From Pseudomonas sp. (GTDB lineage: Bacteria > Pseudomonadota > Gammaproteobacteria > Pseudomonadales > Pseudomonadaceae): a stretch of DNA of 20,684 nt. Position numbers and translations under genes: made by a program. The notes under the pieces were generated by a model. That model was not told the DNA's origin. It was given only the letters and a program-made list of their open reading frames with translations, and did no database searches. Below are positions 8,773 to 15,084 of the stretch, in pieces (position 1 is the stretch's first letter; each line of letters starts with the position of its first letter). The stretch lies in contig DNMQ01000361.1 in assembly GCA_003488145.1 (NCBI GenBank), positions 1-20,684 of the forward strand, given 5' to 3'.

Positions 8773-9954
8773 TCAGCTGTAAAGGTCCGCCCGGCTCCAG
8801 GGCAGTTCGTGTGAGCCATCCGCCAGCGGCTTGCTGGCGAGGATCTGGTGCAGGTTGATCCAGTTGTGGCGGAAGCCGTAGGCGCAACCGGCCAGATAGA
8901 GGCGCCAGATGCGCAACGCGCGCTCGGGAACCATCCGTTTTGCCTGCTCCAGCTGCTCTTCCAGCCGCTCACTCCAGAATTCCAGCGTACGCGCGTAGTG
9001 CAGGCGCAGGCTTTCCACGTCGACGATTTCCAGCCCGGCATCGCTGATGCAGCTGCTGATGTTCACCAGGTGCGGCAGCTCGCCGTGGGGGAATACGTAG
9101 CGGTTGATGAACTCGCCGGCGCCATGTCCGACCGGGCGACCGTCGATGTGTCGGGCGGTGATGCCATGGTTCATCACCAGCCCGCCGGGGCGCACGGCGT
9201 CGAACAGGCGCTGGCAGTACAGCGGCAGGTTGGCGTGGCCGACATGCTCGAACATGCCGACGCTGACGACCTTGTCGAAGCGGCCATCCTGCGGCAGATC
9301 GCGATAGTCCATAAGCTCCAGATTGATCTGCTTTGCTAGGCCTTCCTCGACCACCCGTTCGCGAGCCAGTTCGAGCTGCTCGCGACTCAAGGTGATGCCG
9401 AACACCTTCGCGCCGAACTCGCGTGCGGCATAGCGAGCCAGGCCGCCCCAGCCGCAGCCGACATCCAGCAGGCGCTCGCCAGGCTTGAGCCGCAATTTGC
9501 GGCATAGGTGGCGCAGCTTGGCCTGCTGGGCCTGTTCCAGATCCTCGCTGCCGGTTTCGAAATAGGCGCAGGAATAGACCATGTCCCTGTCCAGCCAGAG
9601 CCGATAGAAATCGTTGGACAGGTCGTAGTGATAGGAAATGGCTTCGGCGTCGGTCGCCTTGTCATGCGCCTCGCGCGAAGGCAGCGGAAAATCGTCCTGG
9701 CCCAGTGCCCTTGTGATCACATCGCCGATCCGAATGACCTCACCCACTGGCCCAAGCAGGTCGATCTGCCCCTCGACGTAGGCCGCGCCGAGTACGTCCA
9801 GGCTCGGCTGCCTCAGCCGGGTAACAAGGCTGGGGTCCTTGATCACCAGCGTGACGCAGGGAGTAGGGCCGATCTCGATCTCGTTGCCATCCCATAGCTG
9901 CAGCTTCAACGGCAGGGCGAGTTCTTTAAGGGCCGGTAGCAAGGTTGCCAACAT
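8773..9954 (-). CDS. cfa: cyclopropane-fatty-acyl-phospholipid synthase
   Basis: The 393-aa protein starts at ATG 9954, where AAGGAG stands upstream; the longer open frame to 10011 has no such signal and adds 19 unrelated residues. It matches the CFA synthase family: substrate region SYHYDLSNDFYRLWLDRDMVYSCAYFE (about 107-132) and SAM-binding motif LDVGCGWGG (163-171), with FEHVGHAN further on. The enzyme methylenates cis double bonds of membrane phospholipid acyl chains using S-adenosylmethionine, a stationary-phase and stress adaptation. A TAGGAT -10 with no good -35 lies upstream, as expected for an RpoS promoter. The divergent neighbour is the dsrE-like gene. Confidence 0.9.
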   Translation of the reverse strand: MLATLLPALKELALPLKLQLWDGNEIEIGPTPCVTLVIKDPSLVTRLRQPSLDVLGAAYVEGQIDLLGPVGEVIRIGDVITRALGQDDFPLPSREAHDKATDAEAISYHYDLSNDFYRLWLDRDMVYSCAYFETGSEDLEQAQQAKLRHLCRKLRLKPGERLLDVGCGWGGLARYAAREFGAKVFGITLSREQLELARERVVEEGLAKQINLELMDYRDLPQDGRFDKVVSVGMFEHVGHANLPLYCQRLFDAVRPGGLVMNHGITARHIDGRPVGHGAGEFINRYVFPHGELPHLVNISSCISDAGLEIVDVESLRLHYARTLEFWSERLEEQLEQAKRMVPERALRIWRLYLAGCAYGFRHNWINLHQILASKPLADGSHELPWSRADLYS

Positions 9955-9989
9955 GCTCGATCTCCTTTTCAGTTCAGTGCACGAAGAAA

Positions 9990-9995
9990 ATCCTA
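9990..9995 (-). promoter_or_regulatory. candidate RpoS-type -10 of cfa
   Basis: On the minus strand TCTAGGATTTT contains TAGGAT (9990-9995), 35 bp before the cfa ATG. The hexamer 17 bp upstream does not resemble a sigma70 -35, which fits the RpoS dependence known for cfa genes of Pseudomonas. Prediction by eye only. Confidence 0.4.
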
Positions 9996-10108
9996 GACCA
10001 TCAAACGGCAACCGGTAGGCTATGGTGATGATAGTTTCGCGCTATGGTTCGAACGGCGGCGAACGTGCATTTGACGGCTTAACTCGCCGGGCTACCGCAT
10101 GAGGGCTT

Positions 10109-10483
10109 ATGGAACACCACGATTCACAACGCGTACTGATTCTGGTCGCCAGCGGCCCCAGTACCCCGGCGCGCTGCGCCGCGCCTTTTCATATCGCCAC
10201 GCTGCTGGCCTGCATGGATGCCGAGGTAACCCTCTACCTCACCGGTGAAGGCACGCAGTTGGCGCGCCGCGAGGTGGCCGAATCGCTGCGCGCGGTGGAA
10301 GGTGGCGAGCCGCTGTTGCACTTCATCCGCAACGCCAAGCAGGCTGGCGCGCGCTTGCTGATGTGTCGCCAGCCCGGGGTTCAGCTCGACCCCGCCACGC
10401 TGATCGCCGAGCTGGATGAAATCTCCAGCGGCGGCGAACTGGCGCAGATGATCCTCGAATACGAACGGGTGCTGACCCTATGA
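10109..10483 (+). CDS. DsrE family protein
   Basis: The 124-aa cytoplasmic protein has the DsrE/DsrF-like alpha-beta fold pattern: a first strand RVLILVASG, helix, second strand EVTLYLTGEGTQL, and GARLLMCRQPG with Cys86. A cysteine at this point carries sulfane sulfur in DsrE-type sulfurtransferases; Cys23 and Cys35 are additional. Its stop overlaps the next ATG (ATGA), so it is translationally coupled to a GcvH-like lipoyl carrier. DsrE-type proteins and lipoate-binding proteins also occur together in the sHdr sulfur-oxidation pathway, although no Hdr genes are present here. A role in sulfur trafficking is inference. Confidence 0.75.
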   Translation: MEHHDSQRVLILVASGPSTPARCAAPFHIATLLACMDAEVTLYLTGEGTQLARREVAESLRAVEGGEPLLHFIRNAKQAGARLLMCRQPGVQLDPATLIAELDEISSGGELAQMILEYERVLTL

Positions 10484-10944
10484 ATGTGCACGGCCTGGAA
10501 TTCCCCGAATCGCTGCGCTACGCCCCAGAGCACAGCCTGTGGCTGCGCGAGGAGGCCGACGGCAGCCTGACCATCGGCCTGACCGCCTACGGCTGCGCGC
10601 TGTACGGCCAGATCTTCGCCTTCACCCCCAAGCGCGTCGGCGCACGTATCGAGCGCGAGCGCAGCTTTGGCGTGGTCGAGTTCGCTAAGGCCGCCTCGTC
10701 GGCGCGGAGCCCGGTGAGCGGTGAACTGCTGGCGGTGAACGAAGCACTGCTCAAGCGTCCGGCGTTGATCAATCAGGATTGTTATGGGGAGGGCTGGATG
10801 GTCCGCCTGCAACCCGCGGACTGGGTCACCGTGCGCGACCAATTCCCACTGGGCGAAGCCGCCGAAGCCGCCATCGCCGAACGCATGCGGCTGGACAACT
10901 TCGATCCTGCCAACGCCCATGTGCAGGCGTTGCAGTGGAAATAG
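10480..10944 (+). CDS. stand-alone GcvH/LbpA-like lipoyl-carrier protein
   Basis: The 154-aa protein matches glycine cleavage H protein. The lipoylation site is retained (VVEFAKAASSARSPVSGEL, modifiable Lys70), and so are the C-terminal NEALL and CYGEGWMVRL motifs. No gcvT or gcvP gene is nearby; the partner is an overlapping DsrE-family gene. Lipoate-binding proteins (LbpA) of the sHdr system are GcvH homologues dedicated to sulfur oxidation, so a sulfur-carrier role is plausible. A spare GcvH for one-carbon metabolism is the alternative. The ATGA overlap with the upstream gene implies roughly equal synthesis. Confidence 0.8.
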   Translation: MNVHGLEFPESLRYAPEHSLWLREEADGSLTIGLTAYGCALYGQIFAFTPKRVGARIERERSFGVVEFAKAASSARSPVSGELLAVNEALLKRPALINQDCYGEGWMVRLQPADWVTVRDQFPLGEAAEAAIAERMRLDNFDPANAHVQALQWK

Positions 10945-10999
10945 TGGGCGCTTGAGGTGGGTTAGGAGCGGAGGCTTTCAGCCCGCCGCCCCGACGCTA

Positions 11000-11020
11000 T
11001 GCCAGGGCGCAATTCTGGCA
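11000..11020. terminator. small dyad between convergent genes
   Basis: TGCCAG (11000-11005) and CTGGCA (11015-11020) form a 6-bp stem with a nine-base loop in the gap between the convergent GcvH-like gene and the small hypothetical gene. There is no T tract, so terminator activity is uncertain. Confidence 0.25.
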
Positions 11021-11039
11021 AATGCCGCGGGATAGGCGC

Positions 11040-11357
11040 TCAGGGCTTGTCCGGTGTCGACAGGTCCAGCACCTTCACGCAGCTCGCCTTGATCGCGTGG
11101 TCCAGCTGGCGGATGCAGATATCGATCGCCATATTGCGCGTGCGCTTGTTCGTCCACTCCAGCTCGGCCAGCGTCTCGATCAGATCCTGATGGCCGCTCT
11201 CGTTGACCAGCATGCCGTGCTGCACTGTCAGCGTCCGGCCCTGAAAGCTAAGCTGCACCGGGTCGCGCCCGACGAGGGATGCACCTTCAGCCAGCAGGCA
11301 ATCGATATGGTCACGCAGCGCGTGTAATGCACGGCGCTCATCTGGCGGGTTACCCAC
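11040..11357 (-). CDS. hypothetical protein, 105 aa
   Basis: I place the start at GTG 11357, which is preceded by AGGAGAGG at good spacing; the open frame extends to 11516 but that part overlaps the terminator-like dyad and tRNA-Sec. The product (VGNPPDERRALHALRDHIDCLLAEG...) is a small soluble protein, mostly helical in its first half. It has a central beta-rich patch (VQLSFQGRTLTVQHGMLV) and an amphipathic C-terminus. I do not recognise a family. It lies downstream of tRNA-Sec on the same strand, on the chromosomal side of the island junction, so it belongs to the backbone. Confidence 0.65.
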   Translation of the reverse strand: MGNPPDERRALHALRDHIDCLLAEGASLVGRDPVQLSFQGRTLTVQHGMLVNESGHQDLIETLAELEWTNKRTRNMAIDICIRQLDHAIKASCVKVLDLSTPDKP

Positions 11358-11381
11358 GACACCTCTCCTATCCCTGGAAAG

Positions 11382-11429
11382 AAAAGCCGCGATTGTGACG
11401 CGCTTCGCGCTAGAGCGCGATGGCTTTTT
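11382..11429. terminator. terminator-like dyad after tRNA-Sec
   Basis: AAAAGCC (11382-11388) pairs with GGCTTTT (11422-11428), with further GCG pairing inside across a small bulge. T-rich runs lie on both outer sides (CTTTTTG on the plus strand, GGCTTTTC on the minus strand). It could end tRNA-Sec transcription on the minus strand before the next gene. Confidence 0.45.
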
Positions 11430-11487
11430 GATATTGCGAAGTGAGGCGGGCTGTCGCAGGGTTATTGCGAGGGGTAGAGGGGGTAGA

Positions 11488-11583
11488 TGGCGGAAGGCAG
11501 TGAGAGTCGAACTCACCCGGGAACGGCTGCCGCCCCCAACCGGGTTTGAAGCCCGGCCGCACCACCGGGTGCGATTGCCTTCC
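11488..11583 (-). tRNA. selC: tRNA-Sec (anticodon UCA), CCA encoded
   Basis: On the minus strand the gene begins GGAAGGCA and ends TGCCTTCC-G-CCA, giving the 8-bp acceptor stem that marks selenocysteine tRNA. The D arm is built on GCACC/GGTGC. The anticodon arm is CCGGG-CTTCAAA-CCCGG with UCA, decoding UGA. A long variable arm follows, and the T arm is GTGAG-TTCGACT-CTCAC. Total 96 nt including CCA. It is the partner of SelA and SelB encoded at the other end of the island. Its 5' half (to 11545) is identical to a second copy at 18334-18375, so it is the integration site. Eight bases separate its 5' end from the integrase stop codon, so its native upstream region is now 6.8 kb away. Confidence 0.96.
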
Positions 11584-11586
11584 TTA
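11545..11586. repeat. attachment site, integrase-proximal copy (5' half of tRNA-Sec)
   Basis: This 42-bp segment is identical to 18334-18375. It covers the tRNA-Sec 5' half from the anticodon loop (TTTGAAGC on the plus strand) through the acceptor 5' end, plus three flanking bases. The repeat stops at the anticodon arm, whose CCGGG/CCCGG arms around CTTCAAA would serve as a symmetrical tyrosine-recombinase core. Confidence 0.9.
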
Positions 11587-11591
11587 TTGAT

Positions 11592-12632
11592 TTACAAAGG
11601 ATTTTCCTGCCCCGACTGCTGCTCAGAGGCGGGAGTGTCGAAGAAGTGTCGAAAATCCCTAGCAGGACCAAACGCTAACACGTCTTGCAGATGATCGGGC
11701 GCAAGGTGCGCATACCGCATTGTCATCGCCAGGGACGAGTGACCGAGAATCTTCTGCAAGGTCAGGATATTGCCACCGTTCGCGATGAAGTGTGAGGCGA
11801 AGGTGTGCCGCAACACATGCGACTTTTGTCCGGCAGGTAGACCCAGCCCTGCACGCACCACAGCTTCATCGAACCGATCCCGGCAGTTAGTGAACGCACC
11901 GTGTTCCCGAAGGTGCTGGCGTATCCGATCTGCCAGCTTCCGATCGATCGGCACCACACGACGACGCTTCGACTTCGTGTTCACGAACTGGAGCATGCCA
12001 TCGCCCACCCGGCTGATCGTGAGCCCTTGCGCTTCACCCCATCGGCAACCCGTCACCAGACAGATCGTGGCGATCAGCTCCACGTGTGGGTGAACCATGC
12101 TGCGGAGTGTCTGGAACAGCCGGTCGATCTGATGCTTATCGAGATACGACAATTCCCGCTCTTGCAGCCGGATCGCGCGCAGTGGTGTCAGTGGATTCGG
12201 GAAGTCGATTTCACCGAGTCGCCGCAGCTCGTTGAACATGGCCCGCAGATAGGACAGCTCGTTGTTCATCGTTTTCGGGCTGATGCCGGACGAGAGACGC
12301 TTGGCGCGATACTCCGCGAAGTCGGTAGCAGTGAAGGCTATGGCCACAGGGTCTTTCAAGCGTTCGACCATGCGATCCATGATGACGCGGCGACCTTCGT
12401 AGTCGGCCAGCGAACCACCATGTAGACGCCCCCAGCAGTCCACCAGTTGGGAGAGACGGCGGCGATCCTTTGGTTTCGGTGACCATTGCGGGCTCTCGAT
12501 CAGCTTGGATCGACAGGTAGCCTCGAACCGCTGGGCCTCGCCTTTGGTCTTGAAGGTCTTGCGGAATCGCTTACCCTTGATCGGCTCAACATCGACCCGC
12601 CAGCGACCGTCAGGAAGTGCCTGTATCGCCAT
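11592..12632 (-). CDS. tyrosine recombinase/integrase, Pf-phage type
   Basis: The 346-aa protein starts at ATG 12632, which overlaps the Rep stop codon (TGATG). The open frame continues further but only as Rep-antiparallel noise. The N-terminal arm-binding part begins MAIQALPDGRWRVDVEPIKG, as in Pf-type integrases. A core-binding domain spans about 58-150. The catalytic set is complete: Arg197 (VTGCRWGE), Lys near 219-222, His272 and Arg275 (SHVLRHTFAS), His298 (LGHSS) and Tyr307 (MRYAHL). It catalyses integration and excision at the tRNA-Sec site. Its 3' end lies eight bases from the tRNA, and its C-terminal codons contain one of the paired GTGTCGAA repeats proposed as arm sites. Confidence 0.93.
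   Translation of the reverse strand: MAIQALPDGRWRVDVEPIKGKRFRKTFKTKGEAQRFEATCRSKLIESPQWSPKPKDRRRLSQLVDCWGRLHGGSLADYEGRRVIMDRMVERLKDPVAIAFTATDFAEYRAKRLSSGISPKTMNNELSYLRAMFNELRRLGEIDFPNPLTPLRAIRLQERELSYLDKHQIDRLFQTLRSMVHPHVELIATICLVTGCRWGEAQGLTISRVGDGMLQFVNTKSKRRRVVPIDRKLADRIRQHLREHGAFTNCRDRFDEAVVRAGLGLPAGQKSHVLRHTFASHFIANGGNILTLQKILGHSSLAMTMRYAHLAPDHLQDVLAFGPARDFRHFFDTPASEQQSGQENPL
11635..11653. repeat. paired GTGTCGAA repeat, left end (candidate integrase arm site)
   Basis: Two GTGTCGAA copies (11635-11642 and 11646-11653) are spaced 11 bp start to start, one helical turn, about 50 bp inside the attachment repeat and within the integrase C-terminal codons. The same doublet in the same orientation occurs at 18209-18227 near the other end. 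Position at both ends suggests arm-type integrase or excisionase binding sites. Confidence 0.5.
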
Positions 12633-13330
12633 CAGACGGCACCCCCCCATCGCACGTGTCGCTCCTGCAACAGGTTCTTGATGTGCTTGTACAGGTCGCG
12701 CTCGCTCATATCCTTGGCGGCGTAGTGGTCGCGGATCACTGGCCAGCATTCCCATTGCTTCAGTCGATCAAATGCGGTCTTAGCGCCCACTCGCTCCCGT
12801 GCCAGCAGGCTTACGAAGTTTCCCAGGAATAGCTCCACGTTCTTGCCGGAGAAGCCTCGAGAGGTCTTGTAGTAGCGCTTGTATTCCGTCTCATCGATCA
12901 GGGAATCGACCGGCAGATCGACCCTTGCGTCATCGCGCATCAACGTCCAGATCGGCTCGTAATAGCCGGGGCGGGCGATCAGCTTGAACTGGCTCAGGCC
13001 ATAGCGCCACAGGCCGTCCAAATGAGCCGAGAAGGCCGCGAACGAATCCGTGTCGATGGCCTCACCGGTCTTCGCACTGATCGAGCCGCTGGCGAACTGC
13101 TGGATGACCGAATGGTGATAGCGCAGCTCGACGCGCCACACGTCAGCGCCTGGATCGTAGTTCTCGGGGTCGGCCGGATCGAAGGAGTCCCGACGACGCC
13201 ACACGCTTTCCCAGTAGTCGAGCTTATCGGTCGCGCGGGCCTGTTCGGTCTTGTTGTAGAACGCCGCTGGCAGAGCCGAACATGGATGTTTCGCCCCGAC
13301 CGTAGACGCTGGACTTGGTGGCCCACTCAA
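12632..13330 (-). CDS. phage replication initiation protein, C-terminal part (after frameshift)
   Basis: From about 13,290 downward this frame reads SALPAAFYNKTEQARATDKLDYWESVW, then VWRVELRYHHSVIQQF. That is the C-terminal half of filamentous-phage (gene II/X, Pf Rep) initiators, ending in a basic region and RHVRWGGAV. The upstream end of the frame (13,290-13,330) is not protein-like, and the only start there is a TTG without a ribosome-binding site. It is therefore best read as the continuation of the N-terminal frame at 13224-13901 after a one-base shift. The joined product would be about 422 aa, close to the size of Pf replication proteins. The stop overlaps the integrase ATG. Confidence 0.75.
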   Translation of the reverse strand: MSGPPSPASTVGAKHPCSALPAAFYNKTEQARATDKLDYWESVWRRRDSFDPADPENYDPGADVWRVELRYHHSVIQQFASGSISAKTGEAIDTDSFAAFSAHLDGLWRYGLSQFKLIARPGYYEPIWTLMRDDARVDLPVDSLIDETEYKRYYKTSRGFSGKNVELFLGNFVSLLARERVGAKTAFDRLKQWECWPVIRDHYAAKDMSERDLYKHIKNLLQERHVRWGGAV

Positions 13331-13901
13331 TTTCCTTGATGCCCGAGATATCCCGGTGTGTTCTGGCCCGGCAATGCAGACGAGCTACCAGATCAACCGG
13401 AGGCTTCCAGCCCTGGAGGTCCAACGCCAGATGGACGGCGCACTGGTTGCGTTCACGGTGTGTCATCACGGCGGCGGCGTAGTAGTCCATCCGCTCTTGC
13501 AGACGTTCCGGCGACAGCGCGTCGATGGCGTGCGGCGACACCTCGATTTTCAGGTGTGGCCCGATGTTCTCCAGCTTGGCGTTGAAATTCTTGATGAGCA
13601 GGATGAACCCGATGTCAGCGTTCTGGAGCTTGTACTGGTAGCCAGAGTCCCGGCCGACCCGTCCCGAGTGCCAGACCTCGCCAGCAAACTCCACCATCGC
13701 GCCCGGTTTCTCAAACAGCGCCATGATTTCCGGACGGATCAGTCCTCGATACAACTGGCGGACCGTATCGACGCCGCAACGCAGCAACCGGACCTTCGAC
13801 AGATCGGTGATCGCCGCAGTACCCGGATCAACGAACAGCCGTCCACGTTTGGTCGGGTTGCCCGTGATGTGGTCCAGTCTCGCTTGGTCTTTAACGCCCA
13901 T
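13224..13901 (-). CDS. phage replication initiation protein, N-terminal part (frameshifted)
   Basis: The start is ATG 13901 (MGVKDQARLDHITG) with GGAG eight bases upstream; an ATG at 13925 lacks that signal. The protein has the N-terminal region of filamentous-phage Rep nickases: a DHITG/FVDPGTAAI opening, GYQYKLQNADIGFILLIKNF, LKIEVSPHAID, and a central helix-rich stretch ending KSSVYGRGETSMFG. It then runs into meaningless sequence and stops at 13224, while the expected continuation is in the +1 frame from about 13,290. Rep nicks the plus-strand origin to start rolling-circle replication. A sequencing error, a real inactivating indel or recoding are all possible. The gene lies directly upstream of the integrase. 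Confidence 0.75.
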   Translation of the reverse strand: MGVKDQARLDHITGNPTKRGRLFVDPGTAAITDLSKVRLLRCGVDTVRQLYRGLIRPEIMALFEKPGAMVEFAGEVWHSGRVGRDSGYQYKLQNADIGFILLIKNFNAKLENIGPHLKIEVSPHAIDALSPERLQERMDYYAAAVMTHRERNQCAVHLALDLQGWKPPVDLVARLHCRARTHRDISGIKEIEWATKSSVYGRGETSMFGSASGVLQQDRTGPRDR

Positions 13902-13951
13902 TCTTGAATCTCCAACAATGTCCAATAACGGACGGTTTCAACTCGCTCTAT

Positions 13952-13974
13952 CTGACGTGTTACAGGGACGTCAG
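13952..13974. other. 7-bp inverted repeat upstream of rep
   Basis: CTGACGT (13952-13958) and ACGTCAG (13968-13974) are perfect inverted repeats around a nine-base loop. They overlap the stop of the preceding small ORF, and the nearer arm ends about 50 bp before the rep start. It could be a regulatory or origin-associated hairpin; no T tract is present. Confidence 0.35.
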
Positions 13975-14270
13975 CGGGGCGGCGCGCGCACGCCGGCACA
14001 GGCGACGCGCTCGCTACGCTCGGCGTAGAACTGTGCAGCCGCGCGCGCGCCAGAGAGCTTCCATCCGGTAATCAAGTCGGGAATCAGGTCGGTAGGGTCG
14101 TCCAGACAGGGTTGTTCCTGGACGAAGGGCGGGAGGTAGGGACGATCAGGCGGCGGCATACTGGCCAGGGCGATGCAGGCCACAAGGCAGGCCAGCTCAA
14201 GAAGGATGTGCGGGAGGCAGAGGTCGGCGCGGCGGGGAAGACCAAACACCAAGGGCGCTGCCCTTGTCAT
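13971..14270 (-). CDS. hypothetical small protein, possibly membrane-associated
   Basis: An open frame runs 13971-14345. I favour the internal ATG at 14270 (MTRAAPLVFG, 99 aa), because the upstream 25 codons would be translated through the strong hairpin at 14294-14328. Neither start has a convincing ribosome-binding site. The product has one moderately hydrophobic stretch (LPHILLELACLVACIALASM) followed by a proline-rich segment, so it could be a single-pass or exported protein. It sits between the hairpin region and rep, where filamentous phages keep small coat or accessory genes, but I see no recognised family. The high GC of the region allows spurious frames, so reality as a gene is only moderately likely. 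Confidence 0.4.
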   Translation of the reverse strand: MTRAAPLVFGLPRRADLCLPHILLELACLVACIALASMPPPDRPYLPPFVQEQPCLDDPTDLIPDLITGWKLSGARAAAQFYAERSERVACAGVRAPPR

Positions 14271-14293
14271 CCCGCGCTTGCCGCCGAGGGCTC

Positions 14294-14328
14294 GGGAGCG
14301 TGGGGTGGTGAAGCTACCCCACACTCCC
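14294..14328. other. strong hairpin 1 with loop GGTGAAGCT
   Basis: Arms 14294-14306 (GGGAGCGTGGGGT) and 14316-14328 (ACCCCACACTCCC) pair at 12 of 13 positions around the nine-base loop GGTGAAGCT (14307-14315). The same loop recurs in hairpin 2 ninety bases away. No T tract follows, so a terminator is not the obvious reading; a packaging or replication signal of a filamentous element is an alternative. Confidence 0.6.
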
Positions 14329-14350
14329 AGCGATAGGCTGTTCATGATCG

Positions 14351-14442
14351 TGCAGGGTCAAGGGTGCGCTGCGCCCGTGCTTCCGTTCGACGGGACGGTG
14401 AAGCTGTCCCGACGAGCCGGGAGCGCGGCCCTTGACCTTGCA
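14351..14442. other. long cruciform-type structure containing hairpin 2
   Basis: Outer arms TGCAGGGTCAAGGG (14351-14364) and CCCTTGACCTTGCA (14429-14442) pair at 13 of 14 positions. After a small bulge, GCGCT (14366-14370) pairs with AGCGC (14422-14426). The interior holds hairpin 2, CGGGAC-GGTGAAGCT-GTCCCG (14391-14411), with exactly the loop of hairpin 1. The structure overlaps the last codons of the upstream paralog gene. Its scale suits a single-stranded DNA signal. Confidence 0.6.
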
Positions 14443-14744
14443 GAGTTAGGAAGGGCGACGCGGTCCAGTACGTTGCCGGAACCACGCCGGTCGCGGTGCC
14501 GCATCACCCTGATGGTGCGAATGTTGTGGAAGTAGATCTCGCTGGCTTGCTGCGTCGCTGAGCTGAGTTCGACGGCCAGAAAGCACGGCGCGCCTTTCAT
14601 GCCATTGACGGGCAGCACAACACCGGCGATGGTCACGCACTGCCAGAACGACGCCGGTTCTTCTTCCCATTGGGTTTCGATCAGTACCGTCTGGCCCACA
14701 TAGTCAAACGCGGTCGCGGCATCCACGGCGAAGGGCTTATGCAT
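14358..14744 (-). CDS. unknown protein, paralog 2 of a tandem pair
   Basis: The start is ATG 14744 ([10 protein letters not shown]) with AAGGAGAG upstream, giving 128 aa; the open frame beyond it is antisense noise over paralog 1. The first about 95 residues resemble the upstream neighbour: [21 protein letters not shown] and [12 protein letters not shown] match YIGQTVLVELSWEDDNEMLW and [29 protein letters not shown] matches EVYFDSINTIRAVRDRH. The pattern suggests a small beta-barrel fold, but I know no function. The C-terminal about 30 residues run through the hairpin region and are unlike the paralog, so the tail may be a by-product of the structured DNA. It overlaps the preceding gene by 8 bp. 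Confidence 0.7.
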   Translation of the reverse strand: MHKPFAVDAATAFDYVGQTVLIETQWEEEPASFWQCVTIAGVVLPVNGMKGAPCFLAVELSSATQQASEIYFHNIRTIRVMRHRDRRGSGNVLDRVALPNSARSRAALPARRDSFTVPSNGSTGAAHP

Positions 14745-15084
14745 GGCGGCGCTCTCCTTCCTTGAGTTCGGCTTGGCCCTGGAACAGCTGCGGCACCGGC
14801 AGGCGGTCCAGCACCTTGGCCGGAGCGTGACGATCACGAACAGCGCGGATGGTGTTGATGCTGTCGAAGTACACCTCTTGCGGCATGTCGTTCCCGATAT
14901 CAAACGGCATGACGAGGAAATAGCCATCTTCGAAGACGCCCGGCACCGGCAGCACCACGCCAACCACGTGGTAGCAGCGCCAGAGCATTTCGTTGTCGTC
15001 CTCCCAGCTCAGTTCGACCAGAACGGTCTGGCCGATGTAGCCGATGGCGGTGATGGGATCGAACGCGGGAGCAGGCTTAGACAT
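14737..15084 (-). CDS. unknown protein, paralog 1 of a tandem pair
   Basis: The 115-aa protein starts at ATG 15084 (MSKPAPAFDP) behind a GGAGGGG tract that lies inside the upstream gene, which it overlaps by 8 bp; its own end overlaps the next gene by 8 bp. The sequence is acidic and beta-rich, with GYIGQTVLVELSWEDD, HVVGVVLPVPGVFEDGYFLVM and EVYFDSINTIRAVRDRH as the parts shared with the downstream paralog. The place in a phage-type operon between regulatory genes and rep suggests a role in replication or DNA binding. A single-stranded DNA-binding protein is one idea, since none is otherwise visible. That is speculation. Confidence 0.75.
   Translation of the reverse strand: MSKPAPAFDPITAIGYIGQTVLVELSWEDDNEMLWRCYHVVGVVLPVPGVFEDGYFLVMPFDIGNDMPQEVYFDSINTIRAVRDRHAPAKVLDRLPVPQLFQGQAELKEGERRHA

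Noticed and set aside
13224..13901. Possible selenoprotein or UGA read-through joining the two Rep frames
   Set aside because: The join needs a change of reading frame, not suppression of a stop codon, so Sec insertion cannot explain it.
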